64,000 nt of DNA from Pomphorhynchus laevis. Its lineage: Eukaryota > Acanthocephala > Palaeacanthocephala > Echinorhynchida > Pomphorhynchidae. The stretch covers positions 1 through 64,000 of the forward strand of contig WNNJ02000540.1 in NCBI GenBank assembly GCA_012934845.2, written 5' to 3'. Below the pieces are notes generated by a model, which made no database searches, had not been told where the DNA came from, and worked only from the letters and a program-made list of their open reading frames with translations. A program made the position numbers and the translations under genes. This document shows positions 24,502 through 37,022 of this stretch, one piece after another; position 1 is the stretch's first letter, and every line of letters begins with the position of its first letter.

Positions 24502-25709
24502 CTAGTCGCAACTAGAGGCAGAAAAGTCGCCTTTACCGCTTCCCGTCACGACAAATGGAGTCGCTTGCCCACGGGCAATATCTTCATTTCCCTCGTTAGC
24601 CATAGCCCAGATCGAATCCTTCCGAGCAAGCTTCAGAGCGGCTATGCTTAGCGCTGACCCATTTCGTTTCTTAGATTTTGGTGGCTTCTTAATATTGTTG
24701 GTCTTCCTAGAAGGAGGAGAACGGAAGGATTCCGCTAATTGACCCACCAATTTTTGGACCAATTTTTCAAGTTGAATCATTGATGCCTGATGCTGCATTT
24801 CAATAAGTTTAAGAATTTCTGTGTCCGGCATTCTGTCGTCATTCTTGTTAGACGAGACAGCTTCCACGAAGCTAGTCGGTTTTGCTGTTACACCCCTGTG
24901 TCTCTTTTGGTACGCCTTAAAGATTTTACATTTTTTTGACCATGCGGGGTGCTCACCACCGCAGTTTGCGCAAAATGGCTTACTTTCGCACTTCTCAGGA
25001 TGTATAGCAGTTGTACCACACACGCCGCACTTATGTGGTAAAGAACAACCAGTGGACCAATGCCCCCACTGATGACAATTATTGCAGTGAGGGTACGTTA
25101 GTGAGTCGGTTTCGATTATTGAAAATCTCAAATTATACCCCATAAAAGGATTGCATGTCGAAATCGACAGTTTTAGAGCTTCATTTACCGGGGCATTGCA
25201 GAACGCTACGGGAATGGGGAAGCCTTTAATCCCTTTTATAAAGCGAACGTATGAGATTTTGTAATCACTTTCTAGGGCTGATATATCTTCTTCTGAAATG
25301 AATGTTGGCATATTATTTATCTTTATTGTTGCTAGGATTGGTTTGGAAGCAATTAGACCTTGTTCCGAATGTTCTTTTTTAAAGTAGTCTACGTACGACA
25401 TTGCGAGATCAGGAGTGCAGAATGAGATTTTAATCTCAGATTCATAATATTTAATCGCATTGAACAATATCCTTTTTTAAATCGATGAGCAAAGCCTCTT
25501 ATAAAAACATTGAACATGTTCTGCCTTTCCAGAGGCACCAAAAGTCTGATAATCACCAGGTTGGATAATTTTGGTACCGGGGGAAGTTCACCCTCCGGAA
25601 TATATTCAAGAGAACCTAAATCTCCACTTACCTCGTTTATTGCATTGGCAGGAAAATTAGTTTTCATTGAGTTCTTTGAACGCTCCGACATGCTAAATTT
25701 ACTCATTTT
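24502..25709 (-). pseudogene. LINE ORF1, gag-like RNA-binding protein with three CCHC knuckles
   Basis: ORF1 of copy 2. The N-terminal segment (MSKFSMSERSKNS onward) is in one frame and the main part (321 codons to 24502) in the next, with the slip in an A-run near 25475. The C-terminal half carries CNNCHQWGHWSTGC, CGVCGTTAIHPEKC and CANCGGEHPAWSKKC. A basic tail rich in K and S follows. ORF1 proteins of this type coat the element RNA. The short interval to ORF2 fits a bicistronic Jockey-like layout. Confidence 0.85.
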
Positions 25710-25804
25710 TTTCGCTGTGTTTACTTGAATGACTACTTGTATGCTGCAAGCATTTTCATGGCAATGGCGCAATCATTGAATAATTATAATCAGTAATATG
25801 TTTT

Positions 25805-26184
25805 TTACCTTCACAAGTCGAGTAAAATACCTGGGGTTCACTGTTACGGTGAACTGGTCGGCGAAAGCTGACCTGGATAGACTTAAACGTATCCTGAAGA
25901 AAGCTAGGTGGGCCCTGAAACGGGCTCAGCATCTGTCGTTGAATGGGAAAACCCAAGTGCGCCTCTGGGGTACTTGGGCTATCTCGGGATTAGTCTTCTT
26001 TTCGAGAGGACGTCCTCCAGAGCAAAGACTAAGGTTTCTCAAGCTCCTCATCTCGCGATTACCGCGCATAGTCCGCCTAGATTGGATTCTTCGGGGGGTG
26101 ATAGACCCCGGGTGGTTCAGTCGAAGAGCGGCGTGTTGGATGTGCTGGAGGGCTCAGATCCCGCTGGACCTGAGGCCGTGACAT
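25805..26184 (+). mobile_element. Jockey-like LINE, 3' fragment in opposite orientation
   Basis: Encodes on the plus strand the same ORF2 C-terminus as copy 2 (VKYLGFTVTVNW to IPLDLRP) with few substitutions. It starts within ORF2 at FTSRVKY and ends just after the stop, and its 3' UTR then differs from copies 1 and 2. It lies directly against the 5' end of the minus-strand copy 2, giving a tail-outward inverted arrangement. Confidence 0.85.
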
Positions 26185-26756
26185 CATTATGAAGACTAAA
26201 TGCTATTATGAGTTGTCTTATTTGAACTGCATTTGTTTTTTTTCTAATGTCTCTTTTCGTTATTTTTTAGTGGTTGTTAGTTATTTAAGAAATTCCTTAT
26301 TATTATTATGTTTTTGAAATTACATCATTTATTTTGTGGATGTAAACAATGCAGAATATTATTCTTGCTCAACTCAACATGCTAAATTGTGTGAACTAAC
26401 TAATTCAAACATCGCAAAATCGATTGGAATTCAAAATTTATATTATATTTTTTAGTTTAAGCTGTTGAAAATACAAAAATAATATTTGGAAATAATTTTC
26501 TATGATTTTAACAGAAGTTATGGTTCACAAATATTGTAAATATTGTCCATGAGATTAGTTATATACAATTGTTGCAGATTCAATTGAAATAATTTCAACA
26601 TATTAAAATTTAGCCATTAAATATTCTTGATTTTAGCATGTACAGGTAACTGGAATGCCATATGTTAAAGTAAAATAAAAGTTTTTACTTTTATCATGTT
26701 AAGAATTACATTTAATATATCTCTAGATATTTCAAATAATATTTATCTGAGAATAT
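26185..26756. other. AT-rich sequence, no gene seen
   Basis: May include the unmatched 3' UTR of the plus-strand LINE fragment up to about 26300; otherwise nothing recognised. Confidence 0.35.
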
Positions 26757-27611
26757 TTATTATGCCATTGTAATATGCCACTGGCATGGGGACGAAAACA
26801 AAAATATACAATACACAAATACTAAAATATAACACGAAAATATTCATGAAATCAAAAGTCATTTTTTAGGATTTGAATTACCGATCATTTGCTCGACTGC
26901 ATGGCTTAACAATAGCATTGAAATTAGTTGCTTGGATCAAGGGTGTTGGTAAGGCTATCAGTTAGCGAATCGATTTGCTTGAGCGACAATTTGAAAATGA
27001 TGGGGCTATGAAACATCTGAGAATGGGTGGGCATTCAATGCGATAAAATTTACAGCGGCAATGACAACAATAATAATTCAACGGTCGTAGCATGGGATAC
27101 ATATTATGCAAAGCTTATCGTGATACCTATGTATATGTGCGAGGATAATAAGTAGTATTTTCTTTGCTTGCGATTTATGCCATAGTGATTTCAAGGCATT
27201 TGAGGCTGAGGATATTTCATAGTCAATTGCAAAGAACTTAGTAGTAAATTGTTCAATTTGTTGCTTGATTGCCGATGTTTCAGAGAGATGAAAATGTTGT
27301 CGATAGTCTACTGATAGGGTTTAATCGATGTGATTGCTGCAATAGGCGTGAAATGAATTTTGGTTGATAGGTCAAGAACCTTTTAGATAAAGCGCCACTT
27401 GCATCTAATTGCTTAAAGTTGATACTTGAAACTATATTGAACCATATTACAGGTAAAACGGGAGTTATCATGGGCTCTAGCATAACCTTAAAGACGCGGA
27501 GGGCACCATGTGATGACAAACTTGAAAATTATTAATATGCGTATGTGGTCGATAATACTTTACATGATTTTTGTTCAGAGTGGAGACGACATGATCATAT
27601 TAAGGTTAGAT
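26757..27611 (-). mobile_element. LINE family B, 5'-truncated 3' end
   Basis: Nearly identical to 55030-55892. The shared start near AATATTTATTATGCCA is the element's 3' end, and homology stops sharply at 27611 where the longer copy continues into reverse transcriptase, so this is a 5' truncation. A 79-codon minus-strand frame (27280-27519) with ITPVLPVIWFNIVSS and INFKQLDASGAL resembles the segment after the RT of LINE proteins (LPVILYG, then LKQLD). It is broken by stops elsewhere. Confidence 0.75.
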
Positions 27612-29029
27612 GGACAAAATAATATTTATAAAGAATATCTTTTAAATTAATACTTAAAAAATAATATAAATTTAAAAAGAATAATATTTTTTATAAATAA
27701 TAATATTTATTTTTAAATAATATTTAAGATAATACTTATGTAAATTACATTATATATTATATAATATATCAAACAAGCAAATTTCCGTTATTGCGACGTT
27801 AGGGCAGCTTTTTTTGATTGCATGTTAACAGTAATTTAAAAGCTGGAAATAGAGAACAAAAAGAAAATGTCAATAGTTATTAAGATATGTATGGCTGTTT
27901 AAGAATTTAGTAGCTTGTATCTTAAAAATTTTCAGATGGTGAAATGTACGAATTCTGGGTTTAAGGAACGTAGATTTCCAACATGCGGTTTCTACAACGA
28001 AGGGAAAATTGTCAAGCAAAAGTTTCACTCCTAGACTAAATTGATCGTAATAACGTTTGGTTTTTACTTTTGATAAAGTCAAGGAACACCCAGGAAACAA
28101 TTCGTAAAGCTTTGAATATCCATATTCGTCTAGAATAAATAGTGGAATAAAAAACTAAATCAAAATGATAACATAAAAACTTGTATGTTGAGTATCGCTA
28201 GGTAAACTTCAAACTATTAAGATTTAATTTAATTTAGGCTTTATCGATGTTTTATTATTTTTAAGCTATAATTTTGAGTACTTAAAATATGTGGTACTTG
28301 TTATAAAAATGCAAAATGGATGTGTGGAAGATATTAAAATCGTTCAATTAGTTTGTTTAATCAAAATATGTGTCGTAGTCAATCATTTTTCGTAGTTAGG
28401 AAACTATAAATGTCATCAATGAACATTAATTCGGTGAACAAGTTTTTTGAGAGACTGGATAATCAACAACAGTGTTCAAGCTACACTTAAAGTATAGAAT
28501 TTTTAATAAAATTCGCTATGATTGCAAGATAATGCACAATATATTGTCATTCAGTCATACTTAAGTGTTCAACTATTTTGTTTTATTCTAGTATCTAGAG
28601 AGATTGACCTGTTTAACAAAAACATACTTTATCAGAGTCGAAAGAATAAAAATATTATATAAAATATATGTATAAGCCATTCAAGCCAACCTGTAGAGAC
28701 CAGAATAAATCAACACAAATTTACCCTTAAAAATGACTAAGCGCTATTGTTGACCACAGTAGAAGTTTAGATCACACAATTTACTATAATAATACAGTTA
28801 TTTATCAAAATAAAAATATTGTTTGAAGAGAAAAATTCTAGAAACGTGCTGCGTTCGTAAAAATCGTAATAATATAATCTGGAATAACAAAGCAGATATT
28901 AAGTTTATTTTGTTGTAACGATGTTGCAAACAAGTATTTTGTTTTATTTTTTATTATATATTTTTTCTATACGAATTTATTTTTCAAAAAAAATTACGAA
29001 TAATAAATTGTCTAAGTCTTGTCTATCGC
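27612..29029. other. AT-rich sequence, no gene seen
   Basis: Only short frames of low-complexity composition; no splice-bounded coding stretch was supported. Confidence 0.35.
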
Positions 29030-29275
29030 TCGTCCCCTCAACCGTGCCCGGAACGCAACTAGCGTTACCGCGTTGGATGGCAACGCTCAGCCTCTGCAGC
29101 AGGAAATCGTGGACCGCCGCTCTCCGGTCACTGCTGCTATCCGCCGACCTATTTCGTGCATTAGACCTTCCGCCTCCGGGCCCAACGCACCAAGCGTTTT
29201 CACGGCGACCGGCACAAAATTGTAGATGGGTGTTAGGCAGGCGTATTTGCTGCGTTTATTAGATATGATTTCTTT
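29030..29275 (-). mobile_element. Second fragment of the nuclease-tailed RT family (C-terminus)
   Basis: A GC-rich island. The minus strand reads YNFVPVAVKTLGALGPEAEG, then EIGRRIAAVTGERRS, and after a frame slip QRLSVAIQRGNASCVPG. This is the same C-terminal tail as in the element ending at 18.0 kb (RLSVAVQQGNTACIL), but better conserved. Only the last 80 or so codons remain. Confidence 0.7.
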
Positions 29276-30510
29276 TTTTATTTTCAATTCTGTTTACTTT
29301 CGTATTTTTGTTTTGGTCTTTTTCTATTGGCATATGTTGTTTTCTATCATTTTGTGCCTTCATAAGTTCCGATATGTTAAAAATAACAAATGCTAATGTT
29401 CAAGAATTCAATTGTTAATTTTCTCGCAATTCGCTGAATTCATCATTTATATCACCAGCTCAATGCTACAATGAAATGTCTGTGATTGTGTACAGTTGAA
29501 TATTAAATTAAATTCTTTTAAAAAATTGTACGCTTTGTTTCTGATTATTTTGCTCCAAAATTCTAAATTATAAAATTGTAGATCCGTTATTTTAGCTGAT
29601 TTTTATTTTTTATTTAATTTAAGCCGGTGTAATTAGTATAAAATAAAGTTGTTAATTGTATGTTTTTAGATCACATAATTATAAATAAATACTTAGCAGA
29701 ACATATGTACAGCATTTTCAATGATAATTTAAAAATAAGTATTTAGAAATATTTAAAATTAAATCAAGATAAACATGGTAATAATATTATTTAGAATTTA
29801 ATGTTCTTAAATATATAGATAAATCGACTAAATGACTAAAATTCATATTGTATTGTAAAATATCTGTTAATGCACCTCTAAAACTTGATATTTTAATGCT
29901 AATTCAAATAACAGGGCAAATTATATATTGTGTTCACTATCATTTTTTAGCGATGCTCATACAAACATCAAAATTATGTAATGCAAAATTTTACTTTATA
30001 TATTACTCAATTTTCATTCTATTGTTTAATATAAGTCAAATCAATACAAGCATGCGGTATAAACTAAAGTATTTAAATCTAGATAATATATTACGAATGT
30101 ATCATCGTTGAATGTAAATTGTTTAGCTTAGAGATATATAATTTATCCCATAATAATTGGACACGAATAAATCAAGAATGAAAAATAAACTAAAATGTAG
30201 AATCAAAATAAATATATATTTTTATATATCAAATACCTACAAGCAATGAGAGATTCGATCTTAAGATCAAATTATTCAAATACTACATGATGGTATATAT
30301 TATCTGATATTCAGCTGGCAGGGCGATTGTCTGACATATATTAAACTTTTATCCATGTGTAGCTTAGATTTAATATAATGCGTACTATCATATAGCTTAT
30401 GTTAAGTATTCCACATATAAGTTAACTGAGTACACGTATTTTGTACCTTAAATATCTTGAAAAAATGTAAATATCATAATATTAAGATTCTATATATATT
30501 TTTTATATTG
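29276..30510. other. AT-rich sequence, nothing recognised
   Basis: No supported gene, RNA or repeat family. Confidence 0.35.
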
Positions 30511-30739
30511 CGAACCATCCCCGAGAATACAAAAGATTTTATTTATTCTTAGATATTTCGACTGTACTCAGTAGTCCTTTTCAATTGTAAGTAATATACA
30601 CTAAGACAATTGTTTTGACCGTTTGTTTTGGTTACAAAAGTTGTCTTAGATAATATTACTTACAAATGAAAAGGACTGCCGAGTACAGTCGAAATATCTA
30701 AGAATAAATAAAATCTTTTGCATTCTCGGGGATGGTTCT
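30511..30739. mobile_element. Long foldback element (about 100-bp arms)
   Basis: GAACCATCCCCGAGAATAC at the left and GCATTCTCGGGGATGGTTC at the right end are complementary, and complementarity continues almost without break through TTATTTATTCTTAGATATTT and CGACTGTACTC to CTAAGACAA/TTGTCTTAG around a 30-base centre. Non-coding. It looks like a palindromic MITE; no clear target duplication was found. Confidence 0.75.
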
Positions 30740-33244
30740 CAATAAAAAAAAGTTACATTCGACATGAAAACAATTCTAAATGATATTCTACATAATTAAG
30801 AATTTATAAATTACAAATTTTATAATTCATAATTTTTATGAACCGATAATCTTTTCATTATAATAAAAAGATTAGAAGCATCGTTTTTCCTGCATAAAGT
30901 TTTCTTGAGGTAATTCATGGGATCTAATCCAATATTCGTAACAACAAATTTTAATGTTATAGCAATAGTTGATTTATACATTAACTTAAGCAATTTATAT
31001 CAACTAGGACAATATACGTATAATATAAACCAAGAAAACCAATGCAATTTTATCAAATAATTTGTCATTAGGTAGGTTTGTGTATAAATTAAAAAATTAT
31101 AATTATTTGTAATAATTATATAATTTGTGTAATCGTTTATACAATTTACGACAAAACTTCACTTATATTTGAAAAATATGAGTGACCACTTTATTTATAT
31201 TTTAAAAGGATAATATCAAATAGTTGTCAAAGTTTTTTATATTAATGAAAATACCAACCTGTGTGTTAAGTTAGGTCTTATGAATTAGTGATTCTCACAG
31301 AGAAATTATTCAGTTCTGATTTCGACAATCATTGTTGAAAAATTTTGAATTATGCTAAGAATAAATAAATCCTCTGCATAATCACATGACCATTGTATTG
31401 TGGATTTAGTGCGGTAACGAACTAAATCTTTAATGCCCAAAGAATAAATACACAGTACCTGTGGGCTGTTGAAATGATAGCAAATGGAATAATATATGTT
31501 GAATAAAATAATAGTACATGTTGAAAATATCGCTTAAAAAATAGGAATATTCATTCTTTTACCTTTTAATAGATACATTTAAAGTATCAACATAATTTAA
31601 AAAATTTAAAACATATTATAAATGACCTCGTTGCTGTCTGATTCACTGATTGATATTAGATCGTCGCTGTCAAAGTTAATTCTGTCGCGTCATATTTTAA
31701 ATGCATGAGTTGAGGCTGTATGCAAAGATACCGGCTTCGACACGCTCTCTACTTGATGATCGCTTCGTCATCGACACTTTTCGAATGTTGAAAGCTGTTG
31801 GGAATCTGCTCAAGCAAATCGTCTTTAAATTTTTTTTCCTTACACGGCAATTGATCCTTCTCCTATTGCATGCTGGTAATTCATTTTCACTATCAATATA
31901 ATTTGAACTTCTTGGAACTCTTGATCAATAGTTTGAACTAATTAAACATATAGCTAGTGTGCGAAATAAATATCACTTTGTGGATATTCCATATTTTTGC
32001 TTGCATTTTGATGTATCGATTAATTAGTCAGCAAACTATAAAAGTCCCAATATTTTAATGTACAGTAGTAATACACAATAGTATTTGTGAATGTGAGAGG
32101 GAGGTAATATAATATATCAAGGACAGCAGCAGTATGAGTAAGAATGGAAAACTAACTCTGTCTTGATTTACGACGTCAAAGAAGTAGCTGGATATATATA
32201 TAGAGAGAGGAGGACTGTAAAATACGACGGCATACAATTTCCTATATTTAGAGGTGAAATTTGTTTAATGGCGTTAGAAACGAGATGACGGTGTATTTGA
32301 CATGCAGCAGTTTGCTTCATAAAGTTGAGTATCAATCTGACCGTTGCTTATTCTCATAATAATTTCGGTATATTCTCTACCTTCAAAGTATTAGAATTGT
32401 ACCTAGTACCGTGTGTACTACACCACTTTAGAGATAACAGAACTTGTACTACTTCTACATCTCCTTTTGACTTGGTGACGATCCATTTATTTTTTGTATT
32501 TACAAACGATTACAACGAGATGCGATGGATGAATCGGATGGACGGATTTTCTCTGCACGTAACTTTTATTTTTATTCTACGTACAAACGGGGAAAATGCG
32601 TGTAAGTATTGACATTTCTAAATTTCAGCGTGAAATAGAGAAAACCTGTTGAGTATTTAGGATTCAAAAAGATTTGTCTGTATTTTATACCAAAATGAAA
32701 AAGCTTTTGCAATATTTAAACAGCTACTTTTACAATATTTAAACATATTCCAGCACTACTTTTCAGATGAAGATCACATAGACAGCAGTTGCTGAAATAT
32801 TATTATAAGTTGTATTTCCTCAAAGAAAAAAACATTTTCTTGACCATTTAAAAAATGGTTCAAATGCTTTTAAAACAAATTTTTTAAATTAAAACAAACA
32901 ATATATTTATCATCATAATTAAATTATAAGTATATTTTTAAAGAGAAAAAATGTTTCATGCTGCAAAGAAACAAAGTTATTTTGCAGAGCAATATAGTTA
33001 TACTTTTCAGGGCTCTAATCATATGTTTTGTTTGAAATGGGAATTAATAGCAATGCCTTATACCTGTGACTCGTTGGTATTATAAACATTAACTTCTGGA
33101 TATATAAGTATTATATTTAAAAAAAATTAGTAATTTGATTATATTATGGAACAAGTGAAACTCAAAATTGCAAAAGCGGAATCTGTAAACATGTTTTAAA
33201 AGTTTGTCTCTAAGAAATCTTATTTCCACATGCTAAGATTTCCA

Positions 33245-33247
<3 letters not shown>
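30740..33247. other. AT-rich sequence, no gene seen
   Basis: A slightly GC-richer patch at 31625-31900 has no recognisable product on either strand. The rest shows only scattered short frames. Confidence 0.35.

Positions 33248-33326
<79 letters not shown>
33248..33326. repeat. (TA)n microsatellite
   Basis: About 39 uninterrupted TA units. Confidence 0.95.
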
Positions 33327-33331
<5 letters not shown>

Positions 33332-33973
33332 AAATCATTTCGTTGAATTGTAATTGTTTTCTTCATAGCTTTATCGGAAAAACTATTAAGTCAATTTCTA
33401 ATCATTAAATGCCCTAATTTGGATACTGACTATTCTAAAAATGAATGTATCATGATAAATCCTGCAAAATGTGAATATTCCAATCCATCAAAGATTTGAC
33501 TCATGCAATTTTTGCAATAAATCACGAGATGCCCTTATGCATGTGTTTGTTCTTGTTCATATATTCGCTGAGTATTGACTCAATTGATCATCTACTGATA
33601 ATGACATCTACTGCCATTTTCACCAGATTGAATTCATAAATCACAAGTCAGTGGCTGAACAATATATTGTATAAAGTACTAAGTAAGATTGTCCCTTTTC
33701 ATGCCAAGTATTTGAACATCATATTTCGTGACAATACATTCGCTTGTTTCGTATTTTATTATTACTTATCAATGCATTACCGAAGGGCATAAATTCGATA
33801 AATTCTTTCTCAGCAAATTTTCGTATCAACACATTATTTATGACTAAAATATATCACAAATTTGACTAAATTACTATATTAACTGGTGCTATAACGACAT
33901 TATTGTAAAGCTTATGTTATCCTGCATTGCCTAGTTTCTCAAATTTTATACTTATCGTCCAATCTACGAATTG
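33327..33973. other. AT-rich sequence, nothing recognised
   Basis: No supported gene or repeat. Confidence 0.35.
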
Positions 33974-34166
33974 TTAGGAGGTCATGCATAACATAGCCTA
34001 TAAATAAAGATTTTGCTCTGTCATTACATTAAAGCGCATAGCCAAACCCTAAATGCATTGAGATTATGGTTGGTTAGGAGGTCATGCATAACATAGCCTA
34101 TAAATAAAGATTTTGCTCTGTCATTACATTAAAGCGCATAGCCAAACCCTAAATGCATTGAGATTA
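33974..34166. repeat. Tandem duplication, 100-bp unit, two copies
   Basis: TTAGGAGGTCATGCATAACA starts at 33974 and again at 34074; the second copy matches to GAGATTA at 34166 with essentially no change, so the duplication is recent (or an assembly artefact). Confidence 0.9.
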
Positions 34167-34734
34167 GGTTTGATAGTCGATAAATGTCTGATTCTGTAAT
34201 TAAAATATATCGATAAGTAAAACTGCCATGTATTTCCTGTGCTATTTGAACATAAAGATATTGCAACTGCAATCTTGTATTCACTATAGATAAGCTGATT
34301 TAGTTAAATTGACATGGTAATCCCTTGACAAATTAACGTAGTCGGTTGTGTAAGAAAGTAAAATATTTGCATCTCTCAAGTGGAGTTGCAACAACTTATC
34401 GTAGTATGTATTAGACTACGTGATAGTACGTAGTGCAGTAAAGCATTATAAAACTTTATAGTCATTTCATTCAAATCTATTATTGAATTCATGTTGTTTG
34501 AAATATATTTATTAAATTTGAATTATAAAGTGTACTATTTTGTTACACAAATTTTACTGGCGTTTTAATATTCATATTCAGTATTTCAGATTATTAAATG
34601 TGCATAATATGAATAATCATTGAATTAACGAATCTTTATACTCTAATGTAAAATACATTTAATTATACTTAATATTTTTAAATATTATGAACTGTTAGCT
34701 CAAACTTAAAATTATTTTCTTTTAAGCGTCCGTG
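34167..34734. other. AT-rich sequence, nothing recognised
   Basis: No supported gene or repeat. Confidence 0.35.
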
Positions 34735-35062
34735 AAATCAAATCAGTTGAGTCTATGTATTTAATAAAATTATAAAATAAACAAAACATTACAATGCTAA
34801 ATCAAAATTTAATAATTAAATAATAAAATAAATAATTGTTAAATAATTTTTTTTATAATTTAAATCAAGTTAAATAAAAAATTGAAATTTAAAATAAATG
34901 TCATTTTTATGAATTGACTAATAAATAACAAACGTTATTTAACAGACGTTATAAATAACATACGTTATCAGAATAAGGATTAGAGGTAATCAGAAGGAAC
35001 TGTGTTGCTATCAGGTTTCGGGCCCTAACTTTTTTACCCAACATAGCAGCGGGGCCAAATAC
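34735..35062 (+). repeat. Penelope-like terminal repeat, solo copy
   Basis: Matches the 46.3 kb copy from TCAGTTGAGTCTATG through AATTGACTAATAAATAAC to CATAGCAGCGGGGCCAAATA, with a small internal duplication of the AACAAACGTTAT segment. Confidence 0.75.
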
Positions 35063-36182
35063 CAGTTTAATTTTGTAATACCAGTTTAATTTTGTAAGCA
35101 ATCTTAAGGTTAAAGGTATTCCCAGCATAAACAAATTTACTTTATTCACAGCAAATAAAATTTTATTTTATTCTAATCTGATAAAATTTTATTTTATTCG
35201 AAGCAAAATTTCTTATTCCTCAAAGGTATGATGAATTTCATCATAAATACAAGCAAATACTCTTAGTACTTATACATATTTGTTGCAATGTTTCGAATTG
35301 TTGTTGCATTCACATTTTTCTCTATCTAGTAACTTGCTTGCTGTTCACAGAAAATCAGCACTGCAGACGACATCTATACGTATATTAAGCTATTTCATCA
35401 TTAGTAATTAATAAGACGAATTAAGATTGTCGGATGCTAGTAACATCACTTCATGAATTATTTAGTCAAATGTATCATATCATTTTATTCTATTTTGCAA
35501 CAATGCTTGCAGATGTCAACTTTAGACGGAAAGTCATTGCTAATTGTTGAATATAAATACGATTTCACTAAGCTCATCATATTTTTAATACTTATTATTC
35601 CGGATGGTAAAAGTACTATGCATATGTTTTCAGTTTTGCGTATAAGTCGAAACCCGGCTGTATTTCATCGATTCAAATGATGTAGTAAAATATAGATTCT
35701 CTTCACATATATACGAGATTATTATGTGCGACGTGGGTATATTTAAAACATTTTAAGATTTATATTAACATTTTATATTACCATTAAGTTTTAAGATAGT
35801 CTTTAATCGTTTACCAGCACATTGTTGTCTCAGTCTGAATTATTCCGTACAGTGGATTCTTTGAATTTGTCGAAAATTATCATTTTAGCAAACTTTTCTA
35901 TAAAATTTTAAATTAGGGTTAAATTTTAATAATATTAAAATTTGCTGATATTATCTAATTTTGATTGAATTAGATCAAGTTATCCAATTTTTCAATTAAA
36001 TGTAATTAAGAGAGGAGTTGAATTAAATGATATTGGAATTTTGGAACATAATCAATAAACAGTAATTTATTTTTATATTTTGCTAGCTACCGCTATCAAA
36101 TAGAAACGAAGTATGCAAATGTTTTGAGATAAGCAAATTATACGTTTTGTTTCTGATTATGCTTGTAGTAACTAGCGAAATA
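35063..36182. other. AT-rich sequence, no gene seen
   Basis: A 75-codon frame at 35453-35680 has no recognisable features and no splice context. Confidence 0.35.
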
Positions 36183-37022
36183 TAGTCAATTCATAAAAAT
36201 TGACTTTAATGTTAAATTACAATTTTTTATTTTAACTTGATATAAATTAAATAAAATCTTAACAATTATTTATTATTTATTATCTAATTATTAAATTTTG
36301 ATTTATCATTATTATTTGAGGGCAACACTTGTTTCGTGTGTTATCTGTAAATAAATGTTTTATATATTAAAAACAAAAAAAATAAATATCAATAATTATT
36401 GTTATTTTTAAGTTTAAATATATCAATAATTATTATTGTCAGTTAAACATCTAATGTAAAAATTCTAATTTTCCATGTAAAATCTGCTTTAGTATTTAAA
36501 AAATATTTTTTTTTCAAACGAAATTATAAAAAAACCAAAACATATTATTATTTTTACAAGTAAAAATTATAATCTTACATATACAGAGATCACATATACA
36601 AAGAAAATAATAAGTACTGAGAAGATCGCCTTGGATAACTTCAACTTCTTCCTTTATGTAGTCAGTGCATGTGATCCCATCAAATATATAATAGAATTAA
36701 AAATAGAATTAAACTGTTACCATGACAAAATTTTTGTCATTCATTTGAAGTTCCACGACAGATCAGAAAATTGTTTGCACATTCTGCGGACAAAGTTGTA
36801 AAAATCTGTTGCAGATTTTGAATAGCACGAAGCTAAATATAATTTTCATATATCGACAAACGTGTGTTGGCCTCTTGATTTGTTCTCGTCTTACTTGTTA
36901 TTATTTAATTTATTTTTATTTTTCTCCATCGTTGACAACGGCAGTGGATTAACTTCTCATATTATTATTTTAAATTTTATAATTATATTAAATACGTAGA
37001 CTCAATTAGCTGATTTGATTAT
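36183..37022 (-). repeat. Penelope-like terminal repeat, split by about 630 bases
   Basis: One half (36183-36317) has TCAATTCATAAAAATTGAC, AACTTGATATAAATT and ATTAAATTTTGATTTA. The other half (36950-37022) has TAAATACGTAGACTCAATTA followed by GCTGATTTGAT. The intervening sequence is AT-rich and unrelated, so something was inserted at the same internal region that is interrupted in the copy at 1.2 kb. Confidence 0.6.

Larger units (their letters stand above)
21880..25797 (-). mobile_element. Jockey-like LINE, nearly complete copy (copy 2)
   Basis: Runs right to left: a very short 5' UTR, ORF1 (25709-24502), ORF2 endonuclease start (24467), reverse transcriptase ORF of 630 codons (23899-22007), about 110 bases of 3' UTR and a (TTAC)n-type tail at 21880-21897. 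The 3' UTR (GTTTTTGTTTCTTAAG region) is shared with copy 1 at 6.35 kb. One frame slip in ORF1 (in an A-run near 25475) and several in the endonuclease part disable it, but the long intact RT frame shows it is fairly young. Its GC content is well above the flanks. Confidence 0.9.
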
